64,000 nucleotides of DNA from Capitella teleta (Eukaryota > Annelida > Polychaeta > Capitellidae). Positions within the stretch are counted from its first letter, which is position 1. The number at the start of each line of letters is the position of its first letter. The stretch is taken from positions 248,229-312,228 of the forward strand of contig KB306104.1 of assembly GCA_000328365.1 (NCBI GenBank), given 5' to 3'. Below the pieces are notes generated by a model. It was not told the DNA's origin. It saw only the letters and a program-made list of their open reading frames with translations, and did no database searches. Below, one piece after another: positions 1 to 11,448 of the stretch. The position numbers and the translations under genes were made by a program.

Positions 1-2
1 AC

Positions 3-663
3 TATGGCTCTCCTCTATGGAAACTCGATGTAAATAGTTTAGAAGATTTTTGTATTTGCTGGAGGAAAGCGGTGAGAAAACTTTTAGGCCTTAATTCAAG
101 AACAAGATCAAAATTTCTACCACACGTGTTAAATGTTATTGAAGTTAGATCAGAATTAATATCACGTTTTTCTTCTTTTTACCTCAAGTTAATTAAGAGT
201 GAGAACAGTCTGGTTTCTACATGTTGTTTACTCATGAATGAAACCCCTAGCACCTCAATAGTTGCGTCTAATCTCCAATCTTTATCTCAATATGTCAATA
301 AAAATATTTCTGAAATTAATTCACATGACTTTAAAACATTACGTAATTTAATAGTTGATACTTGGCTCTCTGAAATTGATCACTCCACTTTTGTTTATTC
401 TAAATTATTAATAGAACTTCTGCAAATGAAATCTCATTCGTCACCTTTCATGTCTTTTCACGAAATTCTAATAATGTTAAATTTCATTTGTCTGATGCCT
501 GATTAATTGGTCTTTCAATTTTTATTTATTTTTTTTTTTCTATTTTTCTATTTTGTTATTTTTTCGTTATTTTTTTTTCTCTCCTCTTTTTTCTGTTAAC
601 TCATTAATTACCATTATTGTTATGGTGAATAAATGATATTATTATTATTATTATTATTATTAT
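3..663 (+). mobile_element. 3' end of a non-LTR retrotransposon (CR1/L2/Jockey-like LINE)
   Basis: An open frame from base 3 to a stop at 504-506 encodes the C-terminal part of a LINE ORF2 protein: YGSPLW followed by F-x5-WRKAVRKLLGL and NSRTRSKFLPHV, the region that follows the reverse transcriptase domain. It is homologous to the end of the longer LINE at 15947-19080 (YGSVLW, WRKAIRCILHL). A pyrimidine-rich 3' UTR and an (ATT)n tail at about 637-663 follow, as is usual for this type of element. The 5' part lies outside the window. It is a fragment, not a host gene. Confidence 0.8.
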
Positions 664-1625
664 ATGTATGCATGTAGACGAAATTGCGTTCTCCGCCTTC
701 TATTTGCAATAGATAAAAAACACCAAACTCGATGATCTGTGACTTTTGGGTGCCCGGCCCCGGGTTGCCATTGAACTACATGTAATACATTTGGACACGT
801 GATTAGGGCTGTCAAGGTAAAGACATCGCAATTATAAAAGTAGTACATGTAGTCGTGGGGCAAATAGTGTATGATTTATAGATGTGTCTGTCGGTCTATG
901 TGATATTTGCTCAGTCTGCCTCAGTTTAGAACTGTGCAGAATTCCGTATTCTTCGCAATCGAGGGCAGGAATCGATCTGCTTTTGCACACATTCCGTTTA
1001 AAAAGGGGCATTGCGACCGGATACCCGACCGTCATGACCTCAGTTGATCGATTAAAGAGATTCCGCACTCACCATGGGTATTACTACATCACCATATATC
1101 CCTATTTGTCACAAGAAATATCCTTTATGTACATGTATGAAACAGCATCCTGTTAATAGTAACTTATTATAGAACAAAGACTACTTGCAGAGTCTTTGAT
1201 CTAGAACACATTTACGTTTTCTGGTTTGCAAACGCTGCCATTACGCGCACTACGTGTGCTATCAAATTAGCGATGCCTCAATGTACAGTAGCATATACCG
1301 ACCGGTAATTGAAGACAACTCAAAAATCTGTGGACACACTCCCAATCAGTTAAGTCATGCACCCGCATATAGCCTTTGTACACACGAATTATCAACTGGC
1401 TTTCGTTGTACATGCAATGTACCATTCTTTATTCGTGTCAATTTCAGCGTTTGCCACTTCCCAGCAAGCTGAGGTTACTGGACGATGGAAGTGTACTTAT
1501 GTAGCAGATTCCTTGACCAGGCATCCACTTCTCAGTACACCAACAAAGCTGATATCGTCGATTACCACCGATACCAGTTATCATCTTCACTGAATGGCTG
1601 AAATAACTGGCTTTTTGTCATTATA
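664..1625. other. Intergenic, nothing recognised
   Basis: Only short frames without recognisable protein similarity are present. I see no RNA gene, repeat array or splice-framed exon. Confidence 0.4.
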
Positions 1626-2590
<965 letters not shown>

Positions 2591-3120
2591 CTCAAATTTC
2601 CTCCAGCAGGCAGGAAAAACATCGATAAAAAATCACTGGAACCTAGATCGGAATTAGGCCTAATGCCACCTACGGCTATCGATTAAGGTCGAGTCGCACC
2701 TAAGTCCATTGGGCGTTAGACGACTAGCCAAGTCGTCTTAACGAAATGTGATTGAAGAATCTGGCCTATCGCACGAGTTCTTGCAGTTCATAACTTCATA
2801 CGCACATTCAGAACGCCTTGCGGATATGTTTTATCTTTCAGCGGATATGGATATAATAGTATACCCTTCCGCTCCTTCATGTTTTTTTTTTCTTCATTTT
2901 CTTGCGAAGCCCTTCCTTTTCTAAATAGGCTAAATCATTATACCCCCATGTCATGCAACGCCCTCATTTGACGTGGCTCGAGCAATATTGCTTTTAGAGG
3001 CTGAGCGCGCCGCTGGGGTGTGCTATGCTGATACATATCAGCTTGGGGTTCAATGAAGCGTCGTCAGCAAGGGTGTGTTTCTTGTAGTTCTCATACTTGG
3101 TTGCAAGGAAGTCAACAATA
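2591..3120. other. Upstream flank of the glycosyltransferase-like gene
   Basis: About 530 bp without a convincing coding frame. It presumably contains the promoter and 5' UTR of the gene starting at 3121, but I see no clear TATA box or other defined element. Confidence 0.35.
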
Positions 3121-4173
3121 ATGCTTGTGGCGTGCGCCTTACGGGAATTGCTGAGGGCGTGCCTCCGTCGCAAGAACCACGGACTGGCCGTCACAGCTAT
3201 TCTCCTCGTCATAATCATTGTGGTTCTTACCTCGCAAATCCTTACAACCAAACGCCTTCATCGTCACGGACGTTTAGCGCTTGAGGGTCAACCGGCATTA
3301 ACGTTAGCCACCACATTCTCAGACAATCCTCAGCGTTTTCAAGTTCACTCTCAAACTGTTTACAATTGGGCGGCGCTTCGACCCCAGTTGCGACCTGTGC
3401 TCTTTGCAGGCAACCTGTCTTCCTCACTTGCCCTGCTGGCAAAGCGACATGGATGGGAGGTGCAGTTCATTCAAGATGCGGACCAACAAGGTATGCCGTA
3501 CATCAACTCGTTGTTCAAACTCATACAGGAACAATATGACAGTCATTTCTACGGCTATTCCAATGGAGACATGTTATTCGGTTCCAGCTTGACAGAAACA
3601 TTGTACTCTGTACAACGCGAAACCCATGTTAAACACGAACACTTCCTCTTCATCGCACAGAGAACCAGCGTGAACTACAAGGACATGTTGAAAATGGACT
3701 CGCAGTTCTGGCGACCAGACCGCGTGCAAGAGTACGCGTGCACTATGGGCCGTCCCGACCCCCCAACCACCATCGACTTCTTCATCACAACACCGTACGG
3801 CATTCCGTGGGACACCCTGCCACAGTTGGTCATTGGCAAGACTTGCTTCGACAATTACATCATCATGATTGCGTTGTATCTGTTTGTGGGCACCGTGGAT
3901 GTGACTGGTACCGTGCACAACATGCACATGACGGGTGGGGGCAAGAGCATGACGCACTCAGACAACCACCTGCTTGACCAAGGCGCCAACCAGCGAATCA
4001 TCAACCAATTTGGCCACGTGTCGTTTGAGCTCGGAAGTGTTGCGAATTGCAAATACTTGACACGGAAAACCGAGCGGGGCATCGAACTTGGAAAGTTCCT
4101 CGATTGGAAAATTCCGCCTGGTTTTCAAAGGTTGCAGGTGAATGCGAAAGAGATGATGGTTAGCACCGTGTGA
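3121..4173 (+). CDS. Single-exon type II membrane protein, probable GT-A-fold glycosyltransferase-like
   Basis: This encodes 350 residues from the first ATG of the frame; the 24 bases before it are open but start with TTG, so I chose the ATG. Residues 1-20 are short and basic, about 21-41 (GLAVTAILLVIIIVVLTSQI) form one membrane anchor, and the rest would be lumenal, which is the Golgi type II layout. The core has YGYSNGDMLFG (a DXD-like acidic site after small residues), a TSVNYKD segment, IDFFITTPYGIPW and LPQLVIGKTCFDNYII. Order and spacing resemble uncharacterised nucleotide-sugar transferase-like proteins whose late motif is IGR-x2-(Y/W)DNW. There is no intron in the coding part. The substrate cannot be told from sequence, and the family assignment rests on motif memory only. 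Confidence 0.65.
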   Translation: MLVACALRELLRACLRRKNHGLAVTAILLVIIIVVLTSQILTTKRLHRHGRLALEGQPALTLATTFSDNPQRFQVHSQTVYNWAALRPQLRPVLFAGNLSSSLALLAKRHGWEVQFIQDADQQGMPYINSLFKLIQEQYDSHFYGYSNGDMLFGSSLTETLYSVQRETHVKHEHFLFIAQRTSVNYKDMLKMDSQFWRPDRVQEYACTMGRPDPPTTIDFFITTPYGIPWDTLPQLVIGKTCFDNYIIMIALYLFVGTVDVTGTVHNMHMTGGGKSMTHSDNHLLDQGANQRIINQFGHVSFELGSVANCKYLTRKTERGIELGKFLDWKIPPGFQRLQVNAKEMMVSTV

Positions 4174-4330
4174 GTGATGAGTGCAAATTAACATCGCTTA
4201 CCTTCGACACCATGCAGACAACAAAGCAAATTATGTGTTTCTTGCTCCTCCATGTGGTTGGCTGAAGGCGGACTGTATACTAGTATTCACGCACGCTCTC
4301 TTGATATTCGGTGAAGGTTATTAGTACCAA

Positions 4331-4336
4331 AATAAA
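4331..4336 (+). promoter_or_regulatory. Candidate polyadenylation signal AATAAA
   Basis: A canonical AATAAA lies 158 bases after the stop of the single-exon gene and is the nearest good candidate for its 3' end. Confidence 0.45.
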
Positions 4337-4688
4337 TACTGTGTTGGATTTTGTACGCATGCCTAACAAACCTAAAGCACATTATATTTTATATGCATTC
4401 AGTCCAGTCAGTGTGGTTACTGTGGAGTTTGTAATATTATTTGATATCAAATATTATTGTTGGTGTTCGAAAAGCGTGTGCAGACTTATTCAACCCAAGA
4501 TTGCCGGATATACTAGTATACTTGATGGAGTGAAAGTGAAATGTGGATTACAGAGAACCTTTTATTGATTTGAATGAGTAACAAATGATAGAAAATACAG
4601 CTCAAAAGTCAAATACCGGTGACATTATTCCTTTCGAACGACACAATTTAAGACATTACTGGTATTACACTTGTTGTTGGCTGGTACC
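4337..4688. other. Intergenic, nothing recognised
   Basis: AT-rich sequence with only short unrecognised frames, ending at the MITE boundary. Confidence 0.4.
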
Positions 4689-5400
4689 TTAAAGGGAGGG
4701 AGAACTGGTTAAAAATGGACTTTGAGTCGTTATTTGATGCACCAAAAATGATTCCTATGCCTGACCCACACAAGGAATATCATCGCTAACGATTTCGCGG
4801 GCGATATATTGCTAACTAGGCGTGACGTCAGCAGCTGTGATGAAACACCGAGTTCCCCATCTGTTACAATGGGCCTCGTCATATCAGCGTGTCCTGCGAC
4901 TAAACCCTTGGATATTTTTTTATTTTCTTTTCGGAAATAGATAGAATAATCATTTTGCCACCAGTCAGGCGCGAAAAAAAACAGTTTTTCGCTATTTTTC
5001 TTATTTTAACAAGCGATTTTCTAGGACACCTACCATGTTTCTCATCCTGAAACAGTAAAAAGGTCAGCCAGAGTGCACCACGCATGCGCTTTCGTTTCGT
5101 AAACAACAAAGATGTCCTTTTATGGCGAAGATGATCTGCTCTGATTGGCTGAAATCGATAGCTTCACGAGGGGAACGGAACCAATCAGCCATCAGCCAAA
5201 CCAAGCCATCAGCTGACGTTTGCCTGCTATACTTCGCAATGGAAGCCATTCTCCCATAGGCGCAATGCTAACCCCGATATTCGGAATGCATTATTTCCTT
5301 ACGCTTGCATCCAGGCATGGTATTTTTGGCACGGAATGCTATCAATTGGTGCTATGAGTCAATAGAACATCACTTAAAATTCAGTTCCCCATCCCTTTAA
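4689..5400 (+). mobile_element. Complete TTAA-flanked MITE (non-autonomous DNA transposon)
   Basis: The 712 bp element is bounded by TTAA at 4689-4692 and 5397-5400, with terminal inverted repeats of about 19 bp: TTAAAGGGAGGGAGAACTG on the left and CAGTTCCCCATCCCTTTAA on the right (two mismatches). There is no transposase. TTAA at both ends fits a TTAA-targeting superfamily such as piggyBac, but the termini do not start with the piggyBac CCC, so the family is left open. A second, truncated copy lies at 9904-10242. Confidence 0.75.
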
Positions 5401-6369
5401 TACGTGTACATGTATATCGAATTTAAAATGCTTTCGTCTCACGTTTGATTACATGCGGGTGTGATGTCATAATTGTGAGTAATTCTCCTATATCATAATT
5501 GTTAACAAAAGGAGCTGCGAGTGAGCTGATCTTTAAGTGGTACATGTACTGTAGTACTGATAAAGTAAATCTCGGAGTCCTCGTGTTTCAGGCTATTTTA
5601 CATGAGTATAAGACAGTCTTGTTATAATTGGAATATTGTTCATAGCAGGCAGATCCATTCAAAATTGGTCTCTTTGCATTCACAAAAGGAATCAACCTTA
5701 GGACGTTCCGAAATGATTCGAGGTATTACAAAATTGTTAGTTCATTGTATTGATTTCTGGAAACAATCAGCCTGGCAACATCCCGCGTTTCCTTTCGATT
5801 CGTCTCTGCATGTATTGATTAACCTGGATGCTCTGAAAAGCACTTTCATTTTTCGAAGACTGACTGCGACATCTCACACTCGTGGAGTGCCACTATGATC
5901 CATTGTCAGCGTTGCTTTATTATGCTGACTGCCGTTTATCCTATTCCACCCCACAATAGTCATGCATATTTCATCAGGTAGATGTGTACGTGCAGTACAT
6001 GCGAAGAATTTGGGCTGTAGCGTTTTCCATAAATTTCTCCGTAAACATGACTAAATACTGGTATAGTGTGTATGCCGAGTGCGTAGGCGTAAAATCCCAC
6101 ACAAGTTAGCTTTTGTTTCGTATGAGGAACAAACTCTTGCTGAGTTATTTTCATTCAATAATTCTTGTTTTTTATGGGTCTCAATAATTTAGGGCATAAT
6201 TTCTATTTTGGAATGTTGTAGTTGTCGAAAATTGAGATGGATGTCTGGTTTATGTTCTATATACCATCTCAATCGAATTACTGCACAACTAAAGGAAGTC
6301 TGTCGATCAGTGTTCCCATCGCCGTGTGTTGGCGTGAACAATTGGAATCTGTAAATTGTAATGCGCCAA
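5401..6369. other. Intergenic, nothing recognised
   Basis: A 98-codon plus frame at 5602-5898 has no recognisable motif. The last 150 bp may be a very degraded 5' part of the Tc1-type element that follows. Confidence 0.35.
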
Positions 6370-7035
6370 ATACTGGTTCAAGACAGCCATGTCTACTGAA
6401 TGTGCGACAGGGGAGGAATGCGACCGACCAATATCTGCAGAGGAAATTTTGCTGTCGGCTCAGGTTGGGGAGATAGGGGCTCAGATCCCCGTAAAAGACC
6501 CCAAAGTTAAGAATATCCGGAGATCCGATTAATGCAGGAAAATAATGCTCACCCATACAGTGCCATGGACATCGCAGACTTCTTGAAGAAGGAAAATGAA
6601 CTCACGACATTGTCATGGTTGGCACATCGCCCACATTGTCAATGTCACCAAATGTACATTTATGGGATAAACTGGAGTCAGTAATTCCTCGCCGCCTTCC
6701 GTCTCCTCCAATAGTAGAGAACGGGTTGAAGACTGAACGTAACAACATCCCACAGGGCAGGGTTGGGAGTCTCATCGAGAAATTTGGCCCAAAAATCCTC
6801 TAATGTGTTATTGGCGTGTGAGTCAGAGGACTGGGAATATCCGACAACGAAAATCGGACCCCTTGTCAATCGTTCCTCCAATTATACCAGGTTAATTCCA
6901 TTTGTTTCTTTTGATATTTCAGAAATATGTGTGCAAGTGATTTAACTTATTAAACACGAAAATTCGTGTCTATGCAATGCAAACCGGAATATGGTGATGG
7001 CATAACCAGAGTTGCGATTCTTTTGCACCTAAGTA
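6370..7035 (+). mobile_element. 5'-truncated Tc1/mariner element
   Basis: This aligns over its whole length with the 3' half of the complete copy at 26864-28026. Broken frames show the Tc1 transposase C-terminus: a QENNAHPY-like block, HLWDKLE (the PxEHxWD region), NNIPQGRVGSLIEKFG and then the 3' UTR. The right end TTGCACCTAAG followed by TA matches the family terminus. No left terminal repeat is found upstream. Several frameshifts and stops make it non-coding. Confidence 0.75.
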
Positions 7036-7441
7036 TAGGTTTAAACATTGTCTCATTTCAGAGTGCACGCGCAGTAAGTGTCCATGATTGTATAGCAGGA
7101 TATATATGAACTAAATTATTATGTAGATGACACTAATTTAGAAAGAGTATAAGAGACATCGTACCAAATAACTTGATATAAGCAATAGTTCCATTATCCA
7201 TGAGACATGGGCGGGCATGGTATATCCTGGGATTACATATACATGTAACGTTTAATTAATGTATATATGCATGCAATGAGTCCATGACAAAATATGATGG
7301 TCAATATGATCGGTTGCAGTCATTGTTGCACCAATGTTTGTGTACTTCATGCATGACGCCGGGTTTGAAGTGCAAAGCGGGAGGGGGGTGGGGTATGATC
7401 ATACTGTGCATGACGGGTAACTTCCGTCTCGATTCACATAA
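7036..7441. other. Intergenic, nothing recognised
   Basis: No coding frame, RNA gene or repeat structure recognised. Confidence 0.35.
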
Positions 7442-7799
7442 TTCGTCGCCATTTTGGTAACGTTGTTGATGACGGGGAATTGTGTTTTCTACTTAGTCAT
7501 CCAACCGAATCGGCAACAGTTGCTCTGCGCCCGGGGCATCGTCTAGAAAACTCACCGTGACTGTGCTGTCGTCAGTTATTGTCGCATTCCTCGTGTGCTA
7601 TGTTCCGACCACGGTGTATCTATTTTCACCCCCAATAAGTGTTGGTGACGTCATGGGAGGCATTTCGACGTTCTATCGCGTTGAATTCCTGCTCACTCTG
7701 GTGGTCCCCTTTGCGAATACCTTCATCTATGGATCGGTTTCTATGTTGAAGTGCTGGGAAAGTGCTGCTGTTTTAAATCGTGAGGCGCTATTCACTTAA
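7442..7799 (+). pseudogene. Rhodopsin-type GPCR remnant: TM1 joined to TM6-TM7
   Basis: Two overlapping frames encode non-adjacent parts of a seven-helix receptor. The first (7442-7546) reads like TM1, with FVAILVTLLMTGNCVFYLVI containing the conserved GN pair, and ends at TAG. The second, open from about 7495 to the stop at 7797-7799, reads RKLTVTVLSSVIVAFLVCYV then P (the cytoplasmic end of TM6) and later LVVPFANTFIYGS, a TM7 in which NPxxY has become NTFIY. TM2-TM5 are absent, so this is most simply a deleted and frameshifted pseudogene. Less likely, the second part is a last exon entered at the TTTCTACTTAG acceptor at 7493. Ligand class cannot be assigned. Confidence 0.6.
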
Positions 7800-8052
7800 G
7801 ATCTGTGCTCAAGAACAGATGTCATGTAGTGAGTTACAATGTACATGTATGCATCACCATTTGTGAGCCTTCACATCAGTACATTTGTACGTTGTATTTT
7901 CTTCTTCTTCTGCCTATCGGTTCTCGTTATCGATTTCAATGTTTCTTCACTTTAAATAAATAAATAGGTTAAATAGCACATGCCTTGCTTGAAATTACAC
8001 GCAACAGCGATATATAATTATATATCTAATTTCAAGCAAGGCAAAAAAAAAG

Positions 8053-8083
<31 letters not shown>

Positions 8084-9245
8084 AAGAGAAATCCAAGGAT
8101 AAACGACAAGAAACCTTGAGAAATGAAGCAGAAATCATTGTGTAACACTCAGTTGGCCGCTTCGACTAGTGCTGTGGCGTCGTCTGCTCGTTAGACAATG
8201 AGCAGAAATGGCTTGTGTAATTTTTCTGTGGTGTCGCCTAAAATGGTTTTCGACTTAACACAGACAAATATAATGAAATATGTCATTTTCTTCACGGACT
8301 CAAGAGCTTACACACGAAACCAATAACGATCACAAATAAATTTCTGGCAAAATTCTATAGTTACCAGCATTAGTGTCAGGAGCGGCTGTGAGTGAGATTG
8401 AAGAGCACTATAGGCCTACTTGGCAGTCGAACCTCGCGAATGGCAGAACTCTCAAATGGGTATACAACACAGTATAATTATGAATTATCGATGGAATTCC
8501 CAATAACATGAACGTCCACCCAACATCTCATTACTAAATCATTAAGTCAAAGAAAAAAAAAAAAAAAATAAAAAAAAATTCATATCAAATCAAATCAAAT
8601 CAAATCAGGACTCTCTCATATATAACGTCACCAAAGATTATAAATGGAATAGCTTCGACCACTGACCAAAATTAATCTGTACACTGCCACAGAATATAAA
8701 ATAAAAGGAAAATTATGCGTCACAAACAAAACACTCATAAAACATTAAAAGCAACATCTACGAACACTTGATACACAAAATCCCTCACCGTCGTCTTTTT
8801 GTGTTTTTGTATACAGTTGTATATTCATTGTGTTTCTTCCGTTTTCTTCTTTTCATCCATCACTCGGTTATGGGTTTATTAGTCTAAGGTAGAGCCCTAC
8901 ACCATGGCTGATCCCGATCGCCCGTGGATCAGCCCTCCCGTGTCAGGAAAAATTTTAGGCTTCCAGGTTACCTTACAATTTCCACGCAAATAATCCGACA
9001 AATATACTATATAGTGGGAAATCAGCGCTGCGGCGCTGACAGAATTTTACCGGAAGCGCCGTCACCAGAGGGGTGGGCGCTCTGAGAAAAATGTTAACTG
9101 GTCTCCGGCGTTGCTCATTATGCATATAACCAGGAAACCAGGGTAAGAAAAATTCTGACAGGTTTAGCAGCCCAAAAAAAAAAAAAAAAAAAAAAATGTA
9201 TACAAAATGAAAATTAATTGAAAGAAAAAGTCTTATATACTAATT
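7800..9245. other. Intergenic with simple repeats
   Basis: No gene found. It holds A-rich tracts (8043-8085, 8552-8579, 9174-9196), a short AAATC repeat near 8585-8607 and the hairpin listed separately. Confidence 0.4.
7982..8042. repeat. Inverted repeat able to form a hairpin
   Basis: Perfect 16 bp arms (GCCTTGCTTGAAATTA at 7982-7997 and its complement at 8027-8042) flank a spacer with an 18 bp palindrome, GATATATAATTATATATC. A poly-A tract follows directly. It may be a tiny fold-back element; function unknown. Confidence 0.7.
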
Positions 9246-9478
9246 AGTTACCTTGATTACACCAAAGGTGAATCTACCGTCCAAACATAGGCAACCAGTA
9301 CGTATATCAAAATGAAGATCTGACATGATCAGAAATGACATAGAACAGACCGATATGCGAACCTGTAAAATTTTCGATAGGATCTAATTAATCAGATGTG
9401 TGAAAATATCCGGAAAAGTCAAAATAATTGCTTGGTGTGTCTCAAATATGAGCATTTAACGACAAAAGACTTACACAG
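9246..9478 (-). repeat. Unclassified dispersed repeat, copy 1 (inverted relative to copy 2)
   Basis: The reverse complement of this stretch aligns with 24766-24985, sharing TCTTCATTTTGATATAC, GGTTGCCTATGTTTGGACGG and TCACCTTTGGTGTAAT. It is non-coding; family unknown. Confidence 0.65.
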
Positions 9479-9538
9479 CATTAGGGAAATACCTAAGAAG
9501 AGAGTGGTAGTACTATTAATAATGTAATTAACCAATGA

Positions 9539-9903
9539 TTGATGAATCGGAACGCTGTTAAATTGCAACACATGGCTGTTAGCAATGGCATAAAACAAGG
9601 CGCCGTTCTCTCACCCATTCTATTCTGTTTATACATGGATGAGCTTATCTATGAACTCAAACGATCAGGTATTGGATGTCATATTGGCCATGAATATGTA
9701 GGAGCGTTAGCCTATGCTGATGATGTAACATTATTACAATTGTTATTACATTAATTGTATGCCATCTCAATTATGGCGTTCTTCTATGGGGCAAATCCGC
9801 TGATGACGTATTTAAACTACAGAAAAAGAAAGAAAAAAAAAATCGATTCGATTAACATCTAAATCTAAATACAATGCTAATACTGATCCTATTTTTAAAG
9901 CAT
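9539..9903 (+). mobile_element. LINE reverse transcriptase fragment
   Basis: The frame 9539-9754 encodes VSNGIKQGAVLSPILF and ALAYADDVTLL, the fingers/palm motif and the YADD catalytic box of a non-LTR reverse transcriptase. After an internal loss the next bases encode YGVLLWGKSADDVFKLQKK, the post-RT region, and then a TDPIFKAF-like block. It stops where the MITE copy begins, so the MITE inserted into this LINE. Confidence 0.8.
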
Positions 9904-10242
9904 TTAAAGGGATGGGGAACTGGTTAAAAATGGACTTTGAGTCGTTATTTGATACACCAAATAATGATTTCTATGCCTGGCCCACACAAGGAATATCATC
10001 CCTAACGATTTCGCGGGAGATATATTGCTAATTAGGCGTGACGTCAGGAGCTGTGATGAAACACCGAGTTCCCCATCTTTTACAATGGGCCTCGTCATAT
10101 CAGCGTGTCCTGCGACTAAACCCCTGGATATTTTTTTATTTTCTTTTCGGAAATATAGATAGAATAATCATTTTGCCACCAGTCAGGCGCGAAAAAAAAT
10201 ATTTTTCGCTATTTTTCTTATTTTAACAAGCGATTTTCTAGG
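9904..10242 (+). mobile_element. Truncated second copy of the TTAA MITE
   Basis: It begins with TTAAAGGGATGGGGAACTG and matches the first 338 bp of the complete copy at 4689-5400 with few differences. It ends abruptly at CGATTTTCTAGG, where Gypsy-type pol sequence takes over, so the right half and right terminal repeat are missing. Confidence 0.8.
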
Positions 10243-10521
10243 ATCTACCCGACGAGCAACGGCCTTGCTGAAAGAGCTGTTCAATCTGCAAAAAGACTTT
10301 TGGAAAAAACGAGAAGAGACGGTTCTGATCTGTGTCTCAACCTGCTAAACCTCAGAAACATTCCCCGAGAAGGAGATGTAGGATCCCCGGCACAACGCCT
10401 ACTGAGCCGCATCACCCGATACACCATTCCTGTGTCAGACCAACAGCTTACACCAAAGGTCCTAAACAACAAGCATGTTCAACAACAACTCGTGAGGAAG
10501 AAGAAACAGAAGAAGTCTCAC
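10243..10521 (+). mobile_element. Ty3/Gypsy-type LTR retrotransposon fossil, integrase part (left of nested insertion)
   Basis: The translated sequence has the late integrase signature SNGLAERAVQSAKRLL and GSPAQRLLSR, typical of Ty3/Gypsy Pol. It is the left piece of an old element interrupted by the LTR element at 10522-15317; the matching right piece is at 15318-15943. Its 5' portion is missing at a junction with the MITE. Broken fossil. Confidence 0.8.
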
Positions 10522-10716
10522 TGTTGTCTGGAGTGATCACGTGATCATTGACCCCGTCGCCTTGACCCTGCTGGTGCTCCGAGCTGAGGTCACGACCGAC
10601 TGCCTCGGCGCTTAGTTGTGAAGAACCCGTTACGGCGAACACGTGTGTCTCCGATGCCGCCGAGCCGCTAAGCCAAGTACGTATCTGTTTGACGTGTAAT
10701 TACCATCCTGACTACA
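10522..10716 (+). repeat. Left LTR of the nested element
   Basis: 195 bp direct repeat of 15122-15317, with TG...CA termini. It follows Gypsy-type integrase sequence directly because the element landed inside that frame. Confidence 0.88.
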
Positions 10717-11448
10717 AGTGGTGTCAGAACAATTGACGAACCTATGCCATTGTCACCGTCGCATCTTTTGTTGACAATTGAGCTAATTAGTGATCACTGC
10801 TTCATCACCTCAGTATCATTTAGGTCTGAACTTATATGTCAATTCAATATTGCTGCAAGTGTGTGGTCGAGTACTAGCTCAGCCTGCTGTTGCAATTAGA
10901 ATTCTCGATAAGCATTGGATAGTCCGTATTCCTGCTAATTTTGTCATTCAGCAGAATTTTTAGTTCAGTCGGTTCAGAAATCGATCGATTGTGTATTCGT
11001 TGCCTAACACTTTCTTTAATTGCATGTTTTTCGTTTTTGTTTTTTTTTTTGCATTTTTTTTCCTCGAGTGTCCCCTTCACTTTGTTAGCGTTAATGTAAG
11101 CCTACGCTGTTCGCCATCATTGGTAATGTGGAGAAGGGATAATTCGAGCATTATTTTGGTTGTCGCATTCGCTGCATGAAAGTTCAACTCGGAGGCTTTA
11201 AATAGATCGAAGCTTTGCGAAGTTGAGTCGCCGCATGTCGATTTCGTTTCATTCGGTGTCGCATGTCTGCTTTCTAGTTGGCGCATGTGCTTTGTTATTT
11301 AAGTGGGTCAGTGATCGAGCACGCGTTAATTTTCTACGCATAATTGGCCTACGTTAAATTAAGCTTTTCACTCTGCCCAACTGTCTGAAATGCATATAGA
11401 GTCTATCTAAGGTTATGCGAAGCGTTTGATCTAGAGGAAAGGGAAAGG
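10717..11448 (+). other. Leader region of the nested LTR element
   Basis: About 730 bp between the left LTR and the ORF. A primer-binding-site-like tract begins at 10719. No protein-coding similarity seen. The repeat reading frame is already open, without a Met, shortly before 11449. Confidence 0.5.

Noticed and set aside
5602-5898. 98-codon plus frame
   Set aside because: No motif, no splice or start support.
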